The notes: generated from the sequence alone by a model not told the origin. Numbered from the stretch's first letter, positions 20,877 through 30,004 are shown. The stretch: 64,000 nt of DNA from Paraburkholderia aromaticivorans (GCF_002278075.1 NZ_CP022989.1:682001-746000), one strand, 5' to 3'. Numbers and translations are program-made.

Positions 20877-22358
20877 TCAGAACGCGCCGTGCGCGTCACC
20901 CTTCGACGCCGCGCCGCGCGCGACGAAGTGACCGGCTCGCTCGCCCGTCACTTTGCCATCCCGGTACGACAACACGCCGTTCACCCATACCGCGTCGATG
21001 CCGTCGGCGGCCTGCTGCGGGTTTTCGAAAGTCGCCGCGTCGCGCACCTTGGCCGGGTCGAACAGCACCAGGTCGGCGTGATAGCCGATATGCACCTCGC
21101 CGCGCTGCGCCAGACCAAAGCGCCGCGCCGACAAGCTGGTCATCTTGCGCACCGCCTCTTCGAGCGGCAGCAAGCCCGCGTCGCGCGCATAGTGGCCGAG
21201 CACGCGCGGAAACGCGCCCCACAAGCGCGGATGCGGCAGCGGATCGTTCGGCAGCCCATCCGAGCCGACCATGGTCGCGGGATGCGAGAGGATGCGCCGC
21301 ACGTCCTCTTCGGACATGTTGTGGTACACCGCGCCCGCCGGCTGTAGACGTTTGCCCGCTTCCTGCTGCGTAACGCCCCACTCCGCCGCAACCTCCTTGA
21401 TCAGCTTGCCCGCCATCTCCGGATGCGGCTCCGACCACGTAATCGTGATGTCGATATCGCCCGTCACCTGCTTCAGATCGAGCGTCGACGAACTGCGGTT
21501 GTACGGATAGCAGTCGCAACCAATCGGCTGAAGGCGCCGTGCGCCTTCCAGCGACTTCAGCACTTCTTCACTGCGGCCCCAGTTGGACGGACCGGCGCAC
21601 TTCAGATGCGAAATCACCACCGGCACGTGCGCGTGACGGCCCACGCGGTACGCTTCGTCCATCGCTTCGAGAATCGCGTCGAACTCGGTGCGCATGTGCG
21701 TGGTGTACAACGCACCGGCTGCGGCGAGTGGTTCGGCCAACGCCATCACTTCTTCAGTCGGCGCGGCGAATGCCGAGCCGTACGCGAGCCCTGAACTCAG
21801 ACCCAGCGCACCGTTGGCCAACGCTTCTTCCAGTTGCGCGCGCATGCCGTCGATTTCCTGTCCGGTCGCCGCGCGATCGAGCCGGTCCATCTGGTTGCTG
21901 CGCAGCGCCGTATGCCCGATCAGCGCGCCGACGTTCACCGCCGGCCGCGCCGCATTCACCGCTGCGACATACGCGGAGAAGGTCGGATACTGGAACGCGT
22001 CGCGCTCGCCGAGCAGGTTCATCGGATCGGGCGGATCGCCCTTCAGCGCGACCGGCGACGCGCTGATACCGCAATTGCCGACGATCACCGTCGTCACGCC
22101 TTGCGTGATCTTCGGCAGCATTTGCGGCGAACGGATCACATGCGTGTCGTCGTGCGTGTGAACGTCGATGAAGCCCGGCGCCAGCGCGCGGCCTTCGGCC
22201 TCGATCACTTCTTCGGCGAGCCAGTTCGACAGATTGCCGATCGCGACGATGCGGCCGTCACGAACCGCGACATCGCGCTCGACCGGCGGCGCGCCCGTGC
22301 CGTCGTACAGTTGCGCGCCGACGATCAGCGTATCGGCGGCTTCGGGATGCGAATGCAT
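20877..22358 (-). CDS. N-acyl-D-amino-acid deacylase (D-aminoacylase), amidohydrolase superfamily
   Basis: A 493-residue amidohydrolase that would cleave N-acyl-D-amino acids to a free D-amino acid and a carboxylate. The metal site is visible: FIDVHTHDDTHV (HxH), IVGNCGIS (the bridging-Cys region of D-aminoacylases), YTTHMRTE, VISHLKCAG and the catalytic Asp in VGSDGLPND. The gene follows the RpiR regulator by only 3 bp. With the divergent deaminase and RidA it forms a D-amino-acid module. D-glutamate- or D-aspartate-specific variants exist and cannot be ruled out. Confidence 0.9.
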   Translation of the reverse strand: MHSHPEAADTLIVGAQLYDGTGAPPVERDVAVRDGRIVAIGNLSNWLAEEVIEAEGRALAPGFIDVHTHDDTHVIRSPQMLPKITQGVTTVIVGNCGISASPVALKGDPPDPMNLLGERDAFQYPTFSAYVAAVNAARPAVNVGALIGHTALRSNQMDRLDRAATGQEIDGMRAQLEEALANGALGLSSGLAYGSAFAAPTEEVMALAEPLAAAGALYTTHMRTEFDAILEAMDEAYRVGRHAHVPVVISHLKCAGPSNWGRSEEVLKSLEGARRLQPIGCDCYPYNRSSSTLDLKQVTGDIDITITWSEPHPEMAGKLIKEVAAEWGVTQQEAGKRLQPAGAVYHNMSEEDVRRILSHPATMVGSDGLPNDPLPHPRLWGAFPRVLGHYARDAGLLPLEEAVRKMTSLSARRFGLAQRGEVHIGYHADLVLFDPAKVRDAATFENPQQAADGIDAVWVNGVLSYRDGKVTGERAGHFVARGAASKGDAHGAF

Positions 22359-22361
22359 GGA

Positions 22362-23252
22362 TCAGTCTCCTAACGGTTGTCGATCGCCGCCGCCGCGGTG
22401 CGTGTCGAGTGCGTGCTTCATGCGGCGCAGCAATTCGCGGCTCTCGTCACCCTGACTGACGGCAAGTTCGGTGACGAGCACATCGAGCGCCATCATCATC
22501 GCGTAGCGCGACGACGACGGCTTGTAAATGAAGTCGGTTTCAAAGGCGACGATCGGGATCACCCAATCGGCCAGTCTGGCAAGCGGCGAAGCCGGCGCGG
22601 TCAGCGCGATCACGGTCGCACCGTAGCTGCGCGCGATCTTGCAGTTCTCGACCATCTCGGGCACGCGCCCGGTGGTGGAGAGCGCGATCACCACGCATTC
22701 ACGCGACACGGTGCTCGCCACCATGCGTTGCAGCAAGCCGTCCTGATAGGTCGCGACCGGCCGGCCGAGGCGCACAAGCCTGAAGCGCATTTCGTCGGCG
22801 AGCGCGGTGGAACCGCCGCCCATGCCGAACACGTAGATCATGCGCGCCGCGCGCAAAGCGACCGCCGCTTCGCCGAGCGGCGCCTGACGCAGCAATTGAT
22901 GGTTGTGCGCCAGCGCGGTTTGCAATTCGTCGAACACACGGGTCGCGATCGGCTCGGGCGCATCGCCCGCGCTGCCCGGCTGCAGGAAGCGCTGACCGAC
23001 CGCGGCCGCCTGTGCGAGCCGCAGCTTGAGTTCGCGCACGTCGCGGCAACCCACAGCCTTGGCAAAGCGCGTCACGGTCGCCACGCTCACCTCGGCCTGC
23101 TGTGCGAGCGCGCCGATGCTGGCGCGCGAAGCGCCCGTGAGATCGTCGAGAATCAGCGCGGCAACCTTGCGTTCGGCCGAGCGTAGTTCCGGCGCGCATT
23201 CGGCGATGCGCGCGACGATGTCGAAAGTGAGCGGTTCGGCGGTTGAGTTCAT
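22362..23252 (-). CDS. RpiR/MurR-family regulator with SIS domain
   Basis: A 296-residue regulator: an N-terminal HTH_6 domain (residues ~15-90, AQQAEVSVATVTRFAKAVGC as the recognition helix) and a C-terminal SIS sugar-phosphate-type sensor domain (~125-265, IYVFGMGGGSTALADEMRFR and VIALSTTGRVPEMVENCKIA). It leads the deacylase-RidA operon and is divergent from the deaminase, with a 157-bp region between the two starts where its operator should be. In Burkholderiaceae such RpiR proteins often govern amino-acid catabolic genes. The effector is unknown. Confidence 0.88.
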   Translation of the reverse strand: MNSTAEPLTFDIVARIAECAPELRSAERKVAALILDDLTGASRASIGALAQQAEVSVATVTRFAKAVGCRDVRELKLRLAQAAAVGQRFLQPGSAGDAPEPIATRVFDELQTALAHNHQLLRQAPLGEAAVALRAARMIYVFGMGGGSTALADEMRFRLVRLGRPVATYQDGLLQRMVASTVSRECVVIALSTTGRVPEMVENCKIARSYGATVIALTAPASPLARLADWVIPIVAFETDFIYKPSSSRYAMMMALDVLVTELAVSQGDESRELLRRMKHALDTHRGGGDRQPLGD

Positions 23253-23409
23253 TGCAGACTTTGGGATGCGGCGCGAAGGCTGAACAAACGCTCACCACGC
23301 GCCTTCGGCAAGCCGTGGTACTAAATAACATTTCTTCATCCATCGTACTTTCGGTAACATGCTAAAGTCAACTTTGATTCAATTTAACTGGACGATGGAG
23401 CAAGGAGAC

Positions 23410-24687
23410 ATGAAAGTTACAAACTATCAGGGCGCGACGATTGATCCTTATAGCAAGGGCTTGGGCATGGTTCCGGGCACCAGCATCCAACTCACGGATG
23501 CCGCGCGCCTCGAGTGGAACCTGCTGAACGAAGACGTGAGCCTGCCGGCCGCCGTGCTGTACGCGGACCGGGTGGAACACAACCTGAAATGGATGCAGGC
23601 ATTCGTCGCGGAATACGGCGTCAAACTCGCGCCGCACGGCAAAACCACCATGGCGCCGCAGCTGTTTCGCCGTCAACTCGAAACCGGCGCGTGGGGCATC
23701 ACGCTCGCCACCGCGCACCAGGTTCGCGCGGCTTATCACGGCGGCGTTTCGCGCGTGCTGATGGCCAATCAGCTGATCGGCCGCCGCAACATGATGATGG
23801 TCGCCGAGTTGTTGAGCGATCCGGATTTCGAATTCTTCTGCCTCGTCGATTCGGTCGAAGGCGTCGAGCAACTGGGCGAGTTTTTCAAATCGGTGAACAA
23901 GCAGTTGCAGGTGCTGCTCGAACTCGGCGTGCCGGGCGGCCGCACGGGCGTGCGCGACGCCGCGCAGCGTAACGCGGTGCTGGCAGCGATTGCACGCTAT
24001 CCGGACACGCTGCGGCTCGCCGGCGTCGAGTTGTATGAGGGCGTGCTCAAGGAAGAGCACGAAGTGCGCGAGTTCCTGCAAAGCGCCGTCGCGGTGACCC
24101 GCGAACTCGTCGAGCAAGGGCGCTTTGCGCGTACGCCGGCGGTGCTGTCAGGCGCGGGGTCGGCGTGGTACGACGTGGTCGCGGAGGAATTCGTGAAGGC
24201 GTCGGAAACCGGCAAGGTCGAGGTCGTGCTGCGTCCCGGCTGCTATCTGACGCACGACGTCGGTATCTATCGCAAGGCGCAGACGGACATCTTCGCGCGT
24301 AATCCGGTCGCGAAGAAAATGGGCGAAGGGCTGCTTCCCGCGTTGCAGTTGTGGGCGTATGTGCAGTCGATTCCCGAGCCGGATCGCGCCATCATCGGTC
24401 TGGGCAAGCGCGATTCCGCGTTCGACGCGGGCATGCCGGAACCGGCGCGCCACTATCGTCCGGGCAACGAAGCGCCGCGCGATGTCGCGGCGACCGAAGG
24501 CTGGGAGATTTTCGGCTTGATGGATCAGCATGCGTATCTGCGGATTCCCGCCGGCGCCGATCTGAAAGTGGGCGACATGATCGCGTTCGACATTTCGCAC
24601 CCGTGTCTGACGTTCGACAAGTGGCGTCAGGTGCTGGTGGTCGATCCGGCGTATCGCGTCACGGAAGTGATCGAAACGTTCTTCTGA
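23410..24687 (+). CDS. PLP-dependent amino acid deaminase, D-serine dehydratase/D-threonine aldolase-like
   Basis: A 425-residue fold-type III PLP enzyme: an alanine-racemase-like N-terminal barrel with the PLP lysine in KLAPHGKTTMAP, and a C-terminal D-serine-dehydratase-like domain with metal ligands in LRIPAGADLKVGDMI and FDISHPCLTFDKW. It would deaminate or cleave a D-amino acid. AAGGAG precedes the ATG at 23410 but only 2 bp away; an in-frame ATG at 23395 is a weaker alternative. It is divergent from the RpiR regulator, and an intrinsic terminator follows. The exact substrate is not determined. Confidence 0.87.
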   Translation: MKVTNYQGATIDPYSKGLGMVPGTSIQLTDAARLEWNLLNEDVSLPAAVLYADRVEHNLKWMQAFVAEYGVKLAPHGKTTMAPQLFRRQLETGAWGITLATAHQVRAAYHGGVSRVLMANQLIGRRNMMMVAELLSDPDFEFFCLVDSVEGVEQLGEFFKSVNKQLQVLLELGVPGGRTGVRDAAQRNAVLAAIARYPDTLRLAGVELYEGVLKEEHEVREFLQSAVAVTRELVEQGRFARTPAVLSGAGSAWYDVVAEEFVKASETGKVEVVLRPGCYLTHDVGIYRKAQTDIFARNPVAKKMGEGLLPALQLWAYVQSIPEPDRAIIGLGKRDSAFDAGMPEPARHYRPGNEAPRDVAATEGWEIFGLMDQHAYLRIPAGADLKVGDMIAFDISHPCLTFDKWRQVLVVDPAYRVTEVIETFF

Positions 24688-24699
24688 TTCTTCTTGCGA

Positions 24700-24731
24700 A
24701 AGGCGCGCCTTGAGACAACCGGGCGCGCCTT
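24700..24731 (+). terminator. Intrinsic terminator after the amino acid deaminase
   Basis: AAGGCGCGCC and GGCGCGCCTT form a 10-bp stem with a 12-base loop; T residues follow on the plus strand (to 24733). Confidence 0.8.
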
Positions 24732-24821
24732 TTCGTGGTGTTTCGGAACATGCGGGGCGAGAGCGACGGCCTCTGTGATCACCCAACTGCTGCGTGCGGC
24801 GCTCAAGCCGCTTACGACGCG

Positions 24822-25334
24822 TTAAGGCTGACGCGCGGCTTCGCCGTCCGTCACTTCGGATGCCCGCGGTCCATCGGCGGAGCCTGCTCCCGTGGCGCCG
24901 GCCGTCGCCGCCACTTCCCCAATCCTCACCTCGAGCATCTTCAGTGCGTCCGAGAGTGCGCCCAGCGCCTCGTCCGGCAGCGCCGCCATCGTGTCGTGCA
25001 GAAACGCATTGCGACGCGGCAGGCTCGCTTCGGTCGCCGACTGCCCGGCTTCGGTCAGACGCACATTGGTCACGCGGTTATCGCGCGTGTCCATGCTGCG
25101 GGCGATCCAGCCCAAACCTTCCAGCGTTTTGAGCTGCCGCGTCAGCGCACCCGGATCGACACGCAGGCGCTCCACCAGCCGCTTCTGCGACGACTCGCCC
25201 GCCTGCTCGTGCAGCGCGAGCAGAATGCGCCAGCGCGGCAGCGGGTGGCCGACCTGCGCCTCGAAGGCCGACATGAACGCCCGATAAGTGCGCCCGAATT
25301 GCTGCATGACGGCGACGCGGTCCTGTTCTTCCAT
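24822..25334 (-). CDS. MarR-family transcriptional regulator
   Basis: A 170-residue winged-helix regulator. The HTH spans RLVERLRVDPGALTRQLKTL, and the wing carries the MarR DxRxxR signature in SMDTRDNRVTNVRLTEAG. The C-terminal 25 residues are a low-complexity Ala/Gly tail. It lies 35 bp after the DHA2 transporter, in one transcript with it, the usual arrangement in which a MarR repressor controls a drug-efflux gene and itself. A palindrome upstream of the transporter (26983-26994) is a candidate operator. Confidence 0.88.
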   Translation of the reverse strand: MEEQDRVAVMQQFGRTYRAFMSAFEAQVGHPLPRWRILLALHEQAGESSQKRLVERLRVDPGALTRQLKTLEGLGWIARSMDTRDNRVTNVRLTEAGQSATEASLPRRNAFLHDTMAALPDEALGALSDALKMLEVRIGEVAATAGATGAGSADGPRASEVTDGEAARQP

Positions 25335-25369
25335 GATCTGCTCAGTAAAACGATAAGTCTAAAAAAAAA

Positions 25370-26965
25370 TCAGTCCGCGTGAATCACGGGCTCGAGCTTG
25401 CGCTGGAGCTTGATCGGCGGCACGCGGCGGCTTTGCCAGACCGACACCACGGCGATGATCGCCGCCATGGCCAGCCCCAGATGAATGGCCGCGACGAGCG
25501 CTTCGCGCGCGCTCTCGAGCAGCATCGCGCCGTTATGGCCCGCGTGCGTCAACTGGCCGAGCAAGGTGGTTTGCGCGTCGCGATTGATGAGGATTTGCGG
25601 GTCGCCGAGGTCCGCGAACCATTGCGACGCGTGATCGTTTTCGAGCGCGCTGCGCACGCCGCTCGCGTACATGTGGCTGACCAGCGTGCCGGTCAGCGCC
25701 GTGCCGATCATGCCGCCGATCATCCGCAGCGACTGCAGCAGCGCCGTCGCGATACCGAGATGTTCGCGGCCGGCCGTTTGCTGCGCGAAGATCGTCAAGT
25801 TCGGCATGACGAAACCGAGCCCCAATCCGCCGACCACCATGAACGACATCAACAGCCATTGCGGCATGGCGCGCGTCGCGACGACCACGCCCAGGCACGC
25901 CAGCGCGAGCAGCGTGAAGCCGACGTACAGCATCAGGTTCGGATTGCGCACGCGTGAAACGATGCGGCCGTTGGCAATGCTGCCGATCGTGATGAATACG
26001 ACCAGCGGCGTGATGACGAGCCCCGCCTCTTTCGGCGACATGCCGAAGCCGCCCTGGAACAGCAGCGGCGCATAGAACAGCAGCGAGAACATCGTGAAGC
26101 CGCCCAGCACCGCCAGCGTGAAGAGCGCGGCGAGACTGCGGTTGCGGAACATGTCGACTGGCAGGATCGCCGTCGGGCAGCGCTTTTCCCACTGCCACAG
26201 CGCGTAAGCCGATGCGACGCTCAACAGGAGCAGCGCGGCCGCACCCAGGCTCACGCCATGCTTGGGCAGCAACTCGACGAACAATTGCAGCGCGCCGAGC
26301 GCCACGGCGATCAGCACGGCGCCGGGCCAGTCGAGCCGCATCTTGCCTTCGTGTTCGACGTGACGCAGATGCGGCAGGAAGCGCCATACAAAGAACAGCG
26401 ACAAAAGGCCCACCGGCAGATTCACATAGAAGACCGAGCGCCAGCCGTAGTACTGCGTGAGGAACCCGCCGAGCGACGGGCCGACCGCGTTCGCAATACC
26501 GAAGGCCGAACTCATCAACACTTGCCAGCGCAAACGCACGACCGAGTCGGGGAACAGATCGGGAATACAGGCGAACGCGGTGCCGACCAGCATGCCGCCG
26601 CCGATGCCCTGCAGGCCGCGCGCGAGCACGAGGAACAGCATGTTGTTGGCCGCGCCGCACAGCACCGAGGCGCCCGTGAACACGACGATCGACGCGATCA
26701 CGAACGGCTTGCGCCCATAGTAATCGCCGAGCCGGCCGAAAATCGGCACGGTAATCACCGAGGTCAGCAAATATGATGTGGCGACCCACGCGTACAACTC
26801 GAAACCCTTGAGTTCGGCGACGATGGTGGGCAAAGCGGTGCCGACCACGGTCTGATCGAGCGCGACCAGCATCGTGACGAAGGAGATGCCGAGCATCGCC
26901 AGAAGCGATTCGCGGAACGGTAAAACTTGCCCACTCGAGTGGTGGGCCGCGGTATGGACAGCCAT
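25370..26965 (-). CDS. DHA2-family (EmrB/QacA-like) MFS efflux transporter
   Basis: A 531-residue, 14-helix MFS protein. Signature motifs of drug:H+ antiporters are present: LDQTVVGTALPTIVAEL in helix 1 (motif D1), GRLGDYYGRKPF between helices 2 and 3 (motif A) and QGIGGGMLVGTAFACI in helix 4-5. It would export toxic organic compounds through the inner membrane; no partner adaptor or outer-membrane gene lies nearby. It is cotranscribed with a MarR regulator. Substrates are unknown. Confidence 0.9.
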   Translation of the reverse strand: MAVHTAAHHSSGQVLPFRESLLAMLGISFVTMLVALDQTVVGTALPTIVAELKGFELYAWVATSYLLTSVITVPIFGRLGDYYGRKPFVIASIVVFTGASVLCGAANNMLFLVLARGLQGIGGGMLVGTAFACIPDLFPDSVVRLRWQVLMSSAFGIANAVGPSLGGFLTQYYGWRSVFYVNLPVGLLSLFFVWRFLPHLRHVEHEGKMRLDWPGAVLIAVALGALQLFVELLPKHGVSLGAAALLLLSVASAYALWQWEKRCPTAILPVDMFRNRSLAALFTLAVLGGFTMFSLLFYAPLLFQGGFGMSPKEAGLVITPLVVFITIGSIANGRIVSRVRNPNLMLYVGFTLLALACLGVVVATRAMPQWLLMSFMVVGGLGLGFVMPNLTIFAQQTAGREHLGIATALLQSLRMIGGMIGTALTGTLVSHMYASGVRSALENDHASQWFADLGDPQILINRDAQTTLLGQLTHAGHNGAMLLESAREALVAAIHLGLAMAAIIAVVSVWQSRRVPPIKLQRKLEPVIHAD

Positions 26966-26982
26966 TTTTGATAGCGCAACAG

Positions 26983-26994
26983 TTGACTTGTCAA
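26983..26994. promoter_or_regulatory. TTGAC-TT-GTCAA palindrome, candidate MarR operator
   Basis: A perfect 5-bp inverted repeat with a 2-bp spacer, 18-29 bp upstream of the transporter ATG, where a repressor would block transcription or early elongation. MarR-type operators often have this TTGA/TCAA form; the link to the cotranscribed MarR gene is inferred. Confidence 0.45.
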
Positions 26995-27115
26995 GCGATG
27001 GGGAATCATACCACGGTGAGACGCTCTAATCGGGACACGCCGCCGCGGTGCGCCGCGGCGGCAACCGACTGAAGAATGTCGATCAGAACGCACACCCATC
27101 ACGCCAGGGAGGCAC

Positions 27116-27958
27116 ATGCAGCCGAGTTCGCTCGCAGCACACTCGTTATCGGACGACGACCTGAAAGCGCTGCGGCGCGCGAAACACGAACTGGAAAGCC
27201 CGGCTCTGGCAATGAAACTGGCCAGCATCGTCGGCGCACCGCTGGAAAAGCTGCTCTCGCGCATGCCGGCGTTCGCCAACGAAAAAGTCGCGGACGCGAC
27301 CGAGCTGGCGTTGCGCAAGTGCCTCGCGATCGCGTTGCGCACGCTGGGGCGCAAGGACAGCGCACTTCCGCTGACAGCCCCGGAGAAGCCGAGCAATCTG
27401 CTGCACAAGTTCGCGGTGGCGACCACCGGCGCGGCCGGCGGCGCGTTCGGACTGTTCGCGCTGCCCGTCGAATTGCCGGTCACGACCACGCTGATGTTTC
27501 GCTCGATCTGCGACATCGCGCGCAGCGAGGGCGAGGATCTGACCGCGATCGACACGCAACTGCAATGTCTGACGGTGCTTGGCATGGGCAGCACGTCCAG
27601 TGCCGACGACGACGCCGACTTCGGCTACTTCATCATGCGCGGCGCGCTGGCGCAGGCGGTGTCGAAGGCGTCATCCGAGATCGCCACCAAAGGTTTCACC
27701 ACGCACGGCTCCGCGGCTTTGCTGCGCCTCGTCAACACGATCGCTGCGCGCTTTTCGGTGCAGGTGAGCGAACAGATCGCCGCCAAATCGATTCCGGCGA
27801 TCGGCGCGGTGCTCGGCGCGATGGTCAATACGGTTTTCATCGACCACTTCCAGCAGGTCGCGCATGCGCACTTCACCGTGCGGCGGCTGGAACGGCAATA
27901 CGGTCAGCGGACGGTCGAGGCCGCGTATCAGACCATCGACATCGCGCTCGACGGCTGA
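27116..27958 (+). CDS. EcsC-family protein
   Basis: A 280-residue protein of the EcsC family (named from the Bacillus ecs operon; no biochemical role known). The hallmark is the long conserved central helix region with Gly/Ala-rich hydrophobic runs (FAVATTGAAGGAFGLFALPV and IPAIGAVLGAMVNTVFIDHF), which may associate with membranes. GGGAGG lies a few bases before the ATG. Its 3' end overlaps that of the convergent hydrolase gene by 31 bp. Confidence 0.82.
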   Translation: MQPSSLAAHSLSDDDLKALRRAKHELESPALAMKLASIVGAPLEKLLSRMPAFANEKVADATELALRKCLAIALRTLGRKDSALPLTAPEKPSNLLHKFAVATTGAAGGAFGLFALPVELPVTTTLMFRSICDIARSEGEDLTAIDTQLQCLTVLGMGSTSSADDDADFGYFIMRGALAQAVSKASSEIATKGFTTHGSAALLRLVNTIAARFSVQVSEQIAAKSIPAIGAVLGAMVNTVFIDHFQQVAHAHFTVRRLERQYGQRTVEAAYQTIDIALDG

Positions 27959-28884
27959 GACGCGGGGCTCGTCACGCGCCGCACGAAGGTGGCGGCGCGC
28001 TCGAGTGCGCGATTGCCTTCCGGGATGAACGGCGCGAAGATCGGCCAGACATGCGGCATCTCCTTCCACACTTCGAGTTCGCAGTCGACGCCCACCGCGC
28101 GCGCATTGTCGGCCACGCGCCGCGAGTCGTCGAGCAACACCTCGGTGCTGCCCGCCATGATGAAAAGCGGCGGCAAACCGTGCAGGTCGGCATACACGGG
28201 AGAGGCGTAGGGATGTGTGGCAGGCGTGTCGCCGAGATAAACCCTGGCCGCCAGCGCGATCGCCGGGCCGCTGAACATGGGATCGAGACCGTCGTTGCTG
28301 CGGATGCTGGGGCCGGTCGCAGCCAGATCGGTCCACGGCGAAAACAGCAGGCCGCCGGCTGGCAGGGGATCGCCGGCGTCGCGCAACGCCGCCAACGTGG
28401 CGAGCGCAAGCCCGCCGCCTGCCGAATCGCCCGCTATTACGATGGACGCGGGCGCGATGCCATCGGCGATCAACCGGCGATAGGCCGCGGTTGCGTCGTT
28501 CAATGCCGCCGGAAAGCGATGCTCCGGCGCGAGACGATAGTCGAGCGAAAAAACGGCAGCGTTGGCACGCGTCGCCAGACCGAACACGAGCGAGCGATGC
28601 GTACGCGGCGAGCAGAAGTAATAGCCGCCGCCGTGGCAATACAGTATGGTTGGACCGGGGCTCGCGGCTGGCGCACCCTCGGCGCGCTCGATCCACTCGC
28701 CGCGCAACGGCATATCGCCCGCGCCGTACAGCTCACGCAGACGCCAGCCGCGAGGCACCCGCGGCACCCAGACGCGCCTCGCGGTCAACGCGCGAGCTCT
28801 CTCGACATTGATGCGCGGCTTGAGGGTTTCGGGTCGGAACTGCCTGCGCAGATACCAGCACGCGAGTGCGCTTTGCCAGCTCAT
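27928..28884 (-). CDS. HSL-type alpha/beta hydrolase (esterase)
   Basis: A 318-residue hydrolase of the hormone-sensitive-lipase type. The oxyanion-hole motif YCHGGGYYFCSP, the nucleophile elbow VIAGDSAGGGLAL and the SPWTDL segment are clear, with a C-terminal Asp (GSTEVLLDDSR) and His (EMPHVWPIF) completing the triad. It likely cleaves short-chain esters. No signal peptide is seen, so it is probably cytosolic. Convergent with the EcsC gene, overlapping by 31 bp. Confidence 0.9.
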   Translation of the reverse strand: MSWQSALACWYLRRQFRPETLKPRINVERARALTARRVWVPRVPRGWRLRELYGAGDMPLRGEWIERAEGAPAASPGPTILYCHGGGYYFCSPRTHRSLVFGLATRANAAVFSLDYRLAPEHRFPAALNDATAAYRRLIADGIAPASIVIAGDSAGGGLALATLAALRDAGDPLPAGGLLFSPWTDLAATGPSIRSNDGLDPMFSGPAIALAARVYLGDTPATHPYASPVYADLHGLPPLFIMAGSTEVLLDDSRRVADNARAVGVDCELEVWKEMPHVWPIFAPFIPEGNRALERAATFVRRVTSPASQPSSAMSMV

Positions 28885-29001
28885 CGGGACACGCTCCTTC
28901 GATTATGTCCCGTCATGTTACGGGCGTTCACCGCAGCGCCGGTGGACGACCGCTTCTAAATCTCAAAGCGGTCGCCGCCGCCCGGAAAGGCTTTCCGCTC
29001 G

Positions 29002-29436
29002 CTAGTTCGCCGGTAAGACCTGCCCGCGAATTTCACCCATCGGGTTCTGCGCGGTATGGACGTTGAAGTACCACTGCCCGGCCATCAGGTCCGTCACCTG
29101 CTGCTCGGTGAGCGCCGCCGATCCTTTGATCGGGCTGGCGAGCGCCCCCTTGTCGATCGGCACCTGGACCTTGGCGTTCTGGCCTACCGGGGCGGGCCCG
29201 TGGAAATGCGCGGCAGTTGCCGGGCCGCTCAAACCTTCATAGGTAATCGTCCATTGCAGGGATTTGGTCGACGTGTCGAATGTGGCGTTCAACATGCCGT
29301 GTCCGTGGCTCACGCGAGGCGGTACTTCGCTCGACGGTTCGAGATCCGCCTTCATGGCCACCGTATCCGCGAAGGCGACGCCCGACGCCAACGCCCACAA
29401 CACCACAGCGAGATTCAGTTTTCGAAGCGCAATCAT
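29002..29436 (-). CDS. Exported CHRD-domain protein
   Basis: A 144-residue protein with a signal peptide (residues 1-23, LNLAVVLWALASGVAFA then ADT) and a single CHRD domain with the family motifs LEPSSEVPP, TAAHFHGPA and MGEIRGQV. CHRD domains were named from chordin; in bacteria they occur singly in secreted proteins of unknown role, and the conserved histidines suggest metal binding. It stands alone between two gaps. Confidence 0.87.
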   Translation of the reverse strand: MIALRKLNLAVVLWALASGVAFADTVAMKADLEPSSEVPPRVSHGHGMLNATFDTSTKSLQWTITYEGLSGPATAAHFHGPAPVGQNAKVQVPIDKGALASPIKGSAALTEQQVTDLMAGQWYFNVHTAQNPMGEIRGQVLPAN

Positions 29437-29813
29437 GGTCTTCTCCGGACTTGATGCACCGCCGCACCGACACTTCGGCCGCGCGGAGCCACCACATACT
29501 AGTTCAAATCCGCCGAGCCTGTTTGTACCGCCCTACCGTGCGTGAATAGTGCGGCCGCCACACGCTGTGTGGTCGTGCACCACGCGCGCGACGCTACTTT
29601 CAGCGGATGAAACGCGGCAACTTCATAGTTGTCCGTAGCGATCCCCGTCTCGCCCACGAGCGGAAAAGTTCGCCACCTCGTCCCGATGGCTTGGCCGCGC
29701 GGCCGCGCGACTGGCGGCTCACCACCCAAACATGGCGATGACGCGATGTACCGGTATCGTTTTAAGCGAAATTCTCAAACAGTTAATTGTGGATTTTGTA
29801 GTGAATGCGCGGC

Positions 29814-29905
29814 GATATCCCGGTTATGCTTCCGTTTGCGAGAAGTGACTCCTTCATCGAGGGATGTCTCCAAATCTTTAACGCGGCTTCGGCCGCGTTT
29901 TTTTT
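29814..29905 (+). ncRNA. Candidate structured small RNA ending in an intrinsic terminator
   Basis: Inside a 570-bp gap (29437-30004) with no credible gene, GATATCCC (29814-29821) can pair with GGGATGTC (29861-29868) using one G-U pair, closing a domain that contains a further GAAG/CTTC helix. Immediately after comes an unpaired AAATCTTTA and a perfect terminator (see next entry). Order and spacing fit an Hfq-type small RNA of about 90-130 nt. No promoter was confidently identified, so the 5' end is open; the region just upstream (29765-29800) is AT-rich. Confidence 0.4.
29880..29905 (+). terminator. Orphan plus-strand intrinsic terminator
   Basis: AACGCGGC, a TTCG tetraloop, GCCGCGTT, then a run of eight T in all. 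This is a textbook rho-independent terminator on the plus strand, yet the nearest upstream genes (CHRD, hydrolase) are on the minus strand, so it has no protein-coding transcript to end. Confidence 0.85.
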
Positions 29906-30004
29906 GCCCTGCCGTCACGCACGCCCCAACATGGGTCCGCTTCGCTACGCGGCAATCACCGTTGTGCGGGATGACGCGCGTCCGGTCTTCTCAACGGCAG
30001 AGGG

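Noticed and set aside
27928..27958. 31-bp tail-to-tail overlap of the EcsC and hydrolase genes, considered as a frameshift or annotation error
   Set aside because: Both frames keep normal family lengths and convergent overlaps of this size are common.
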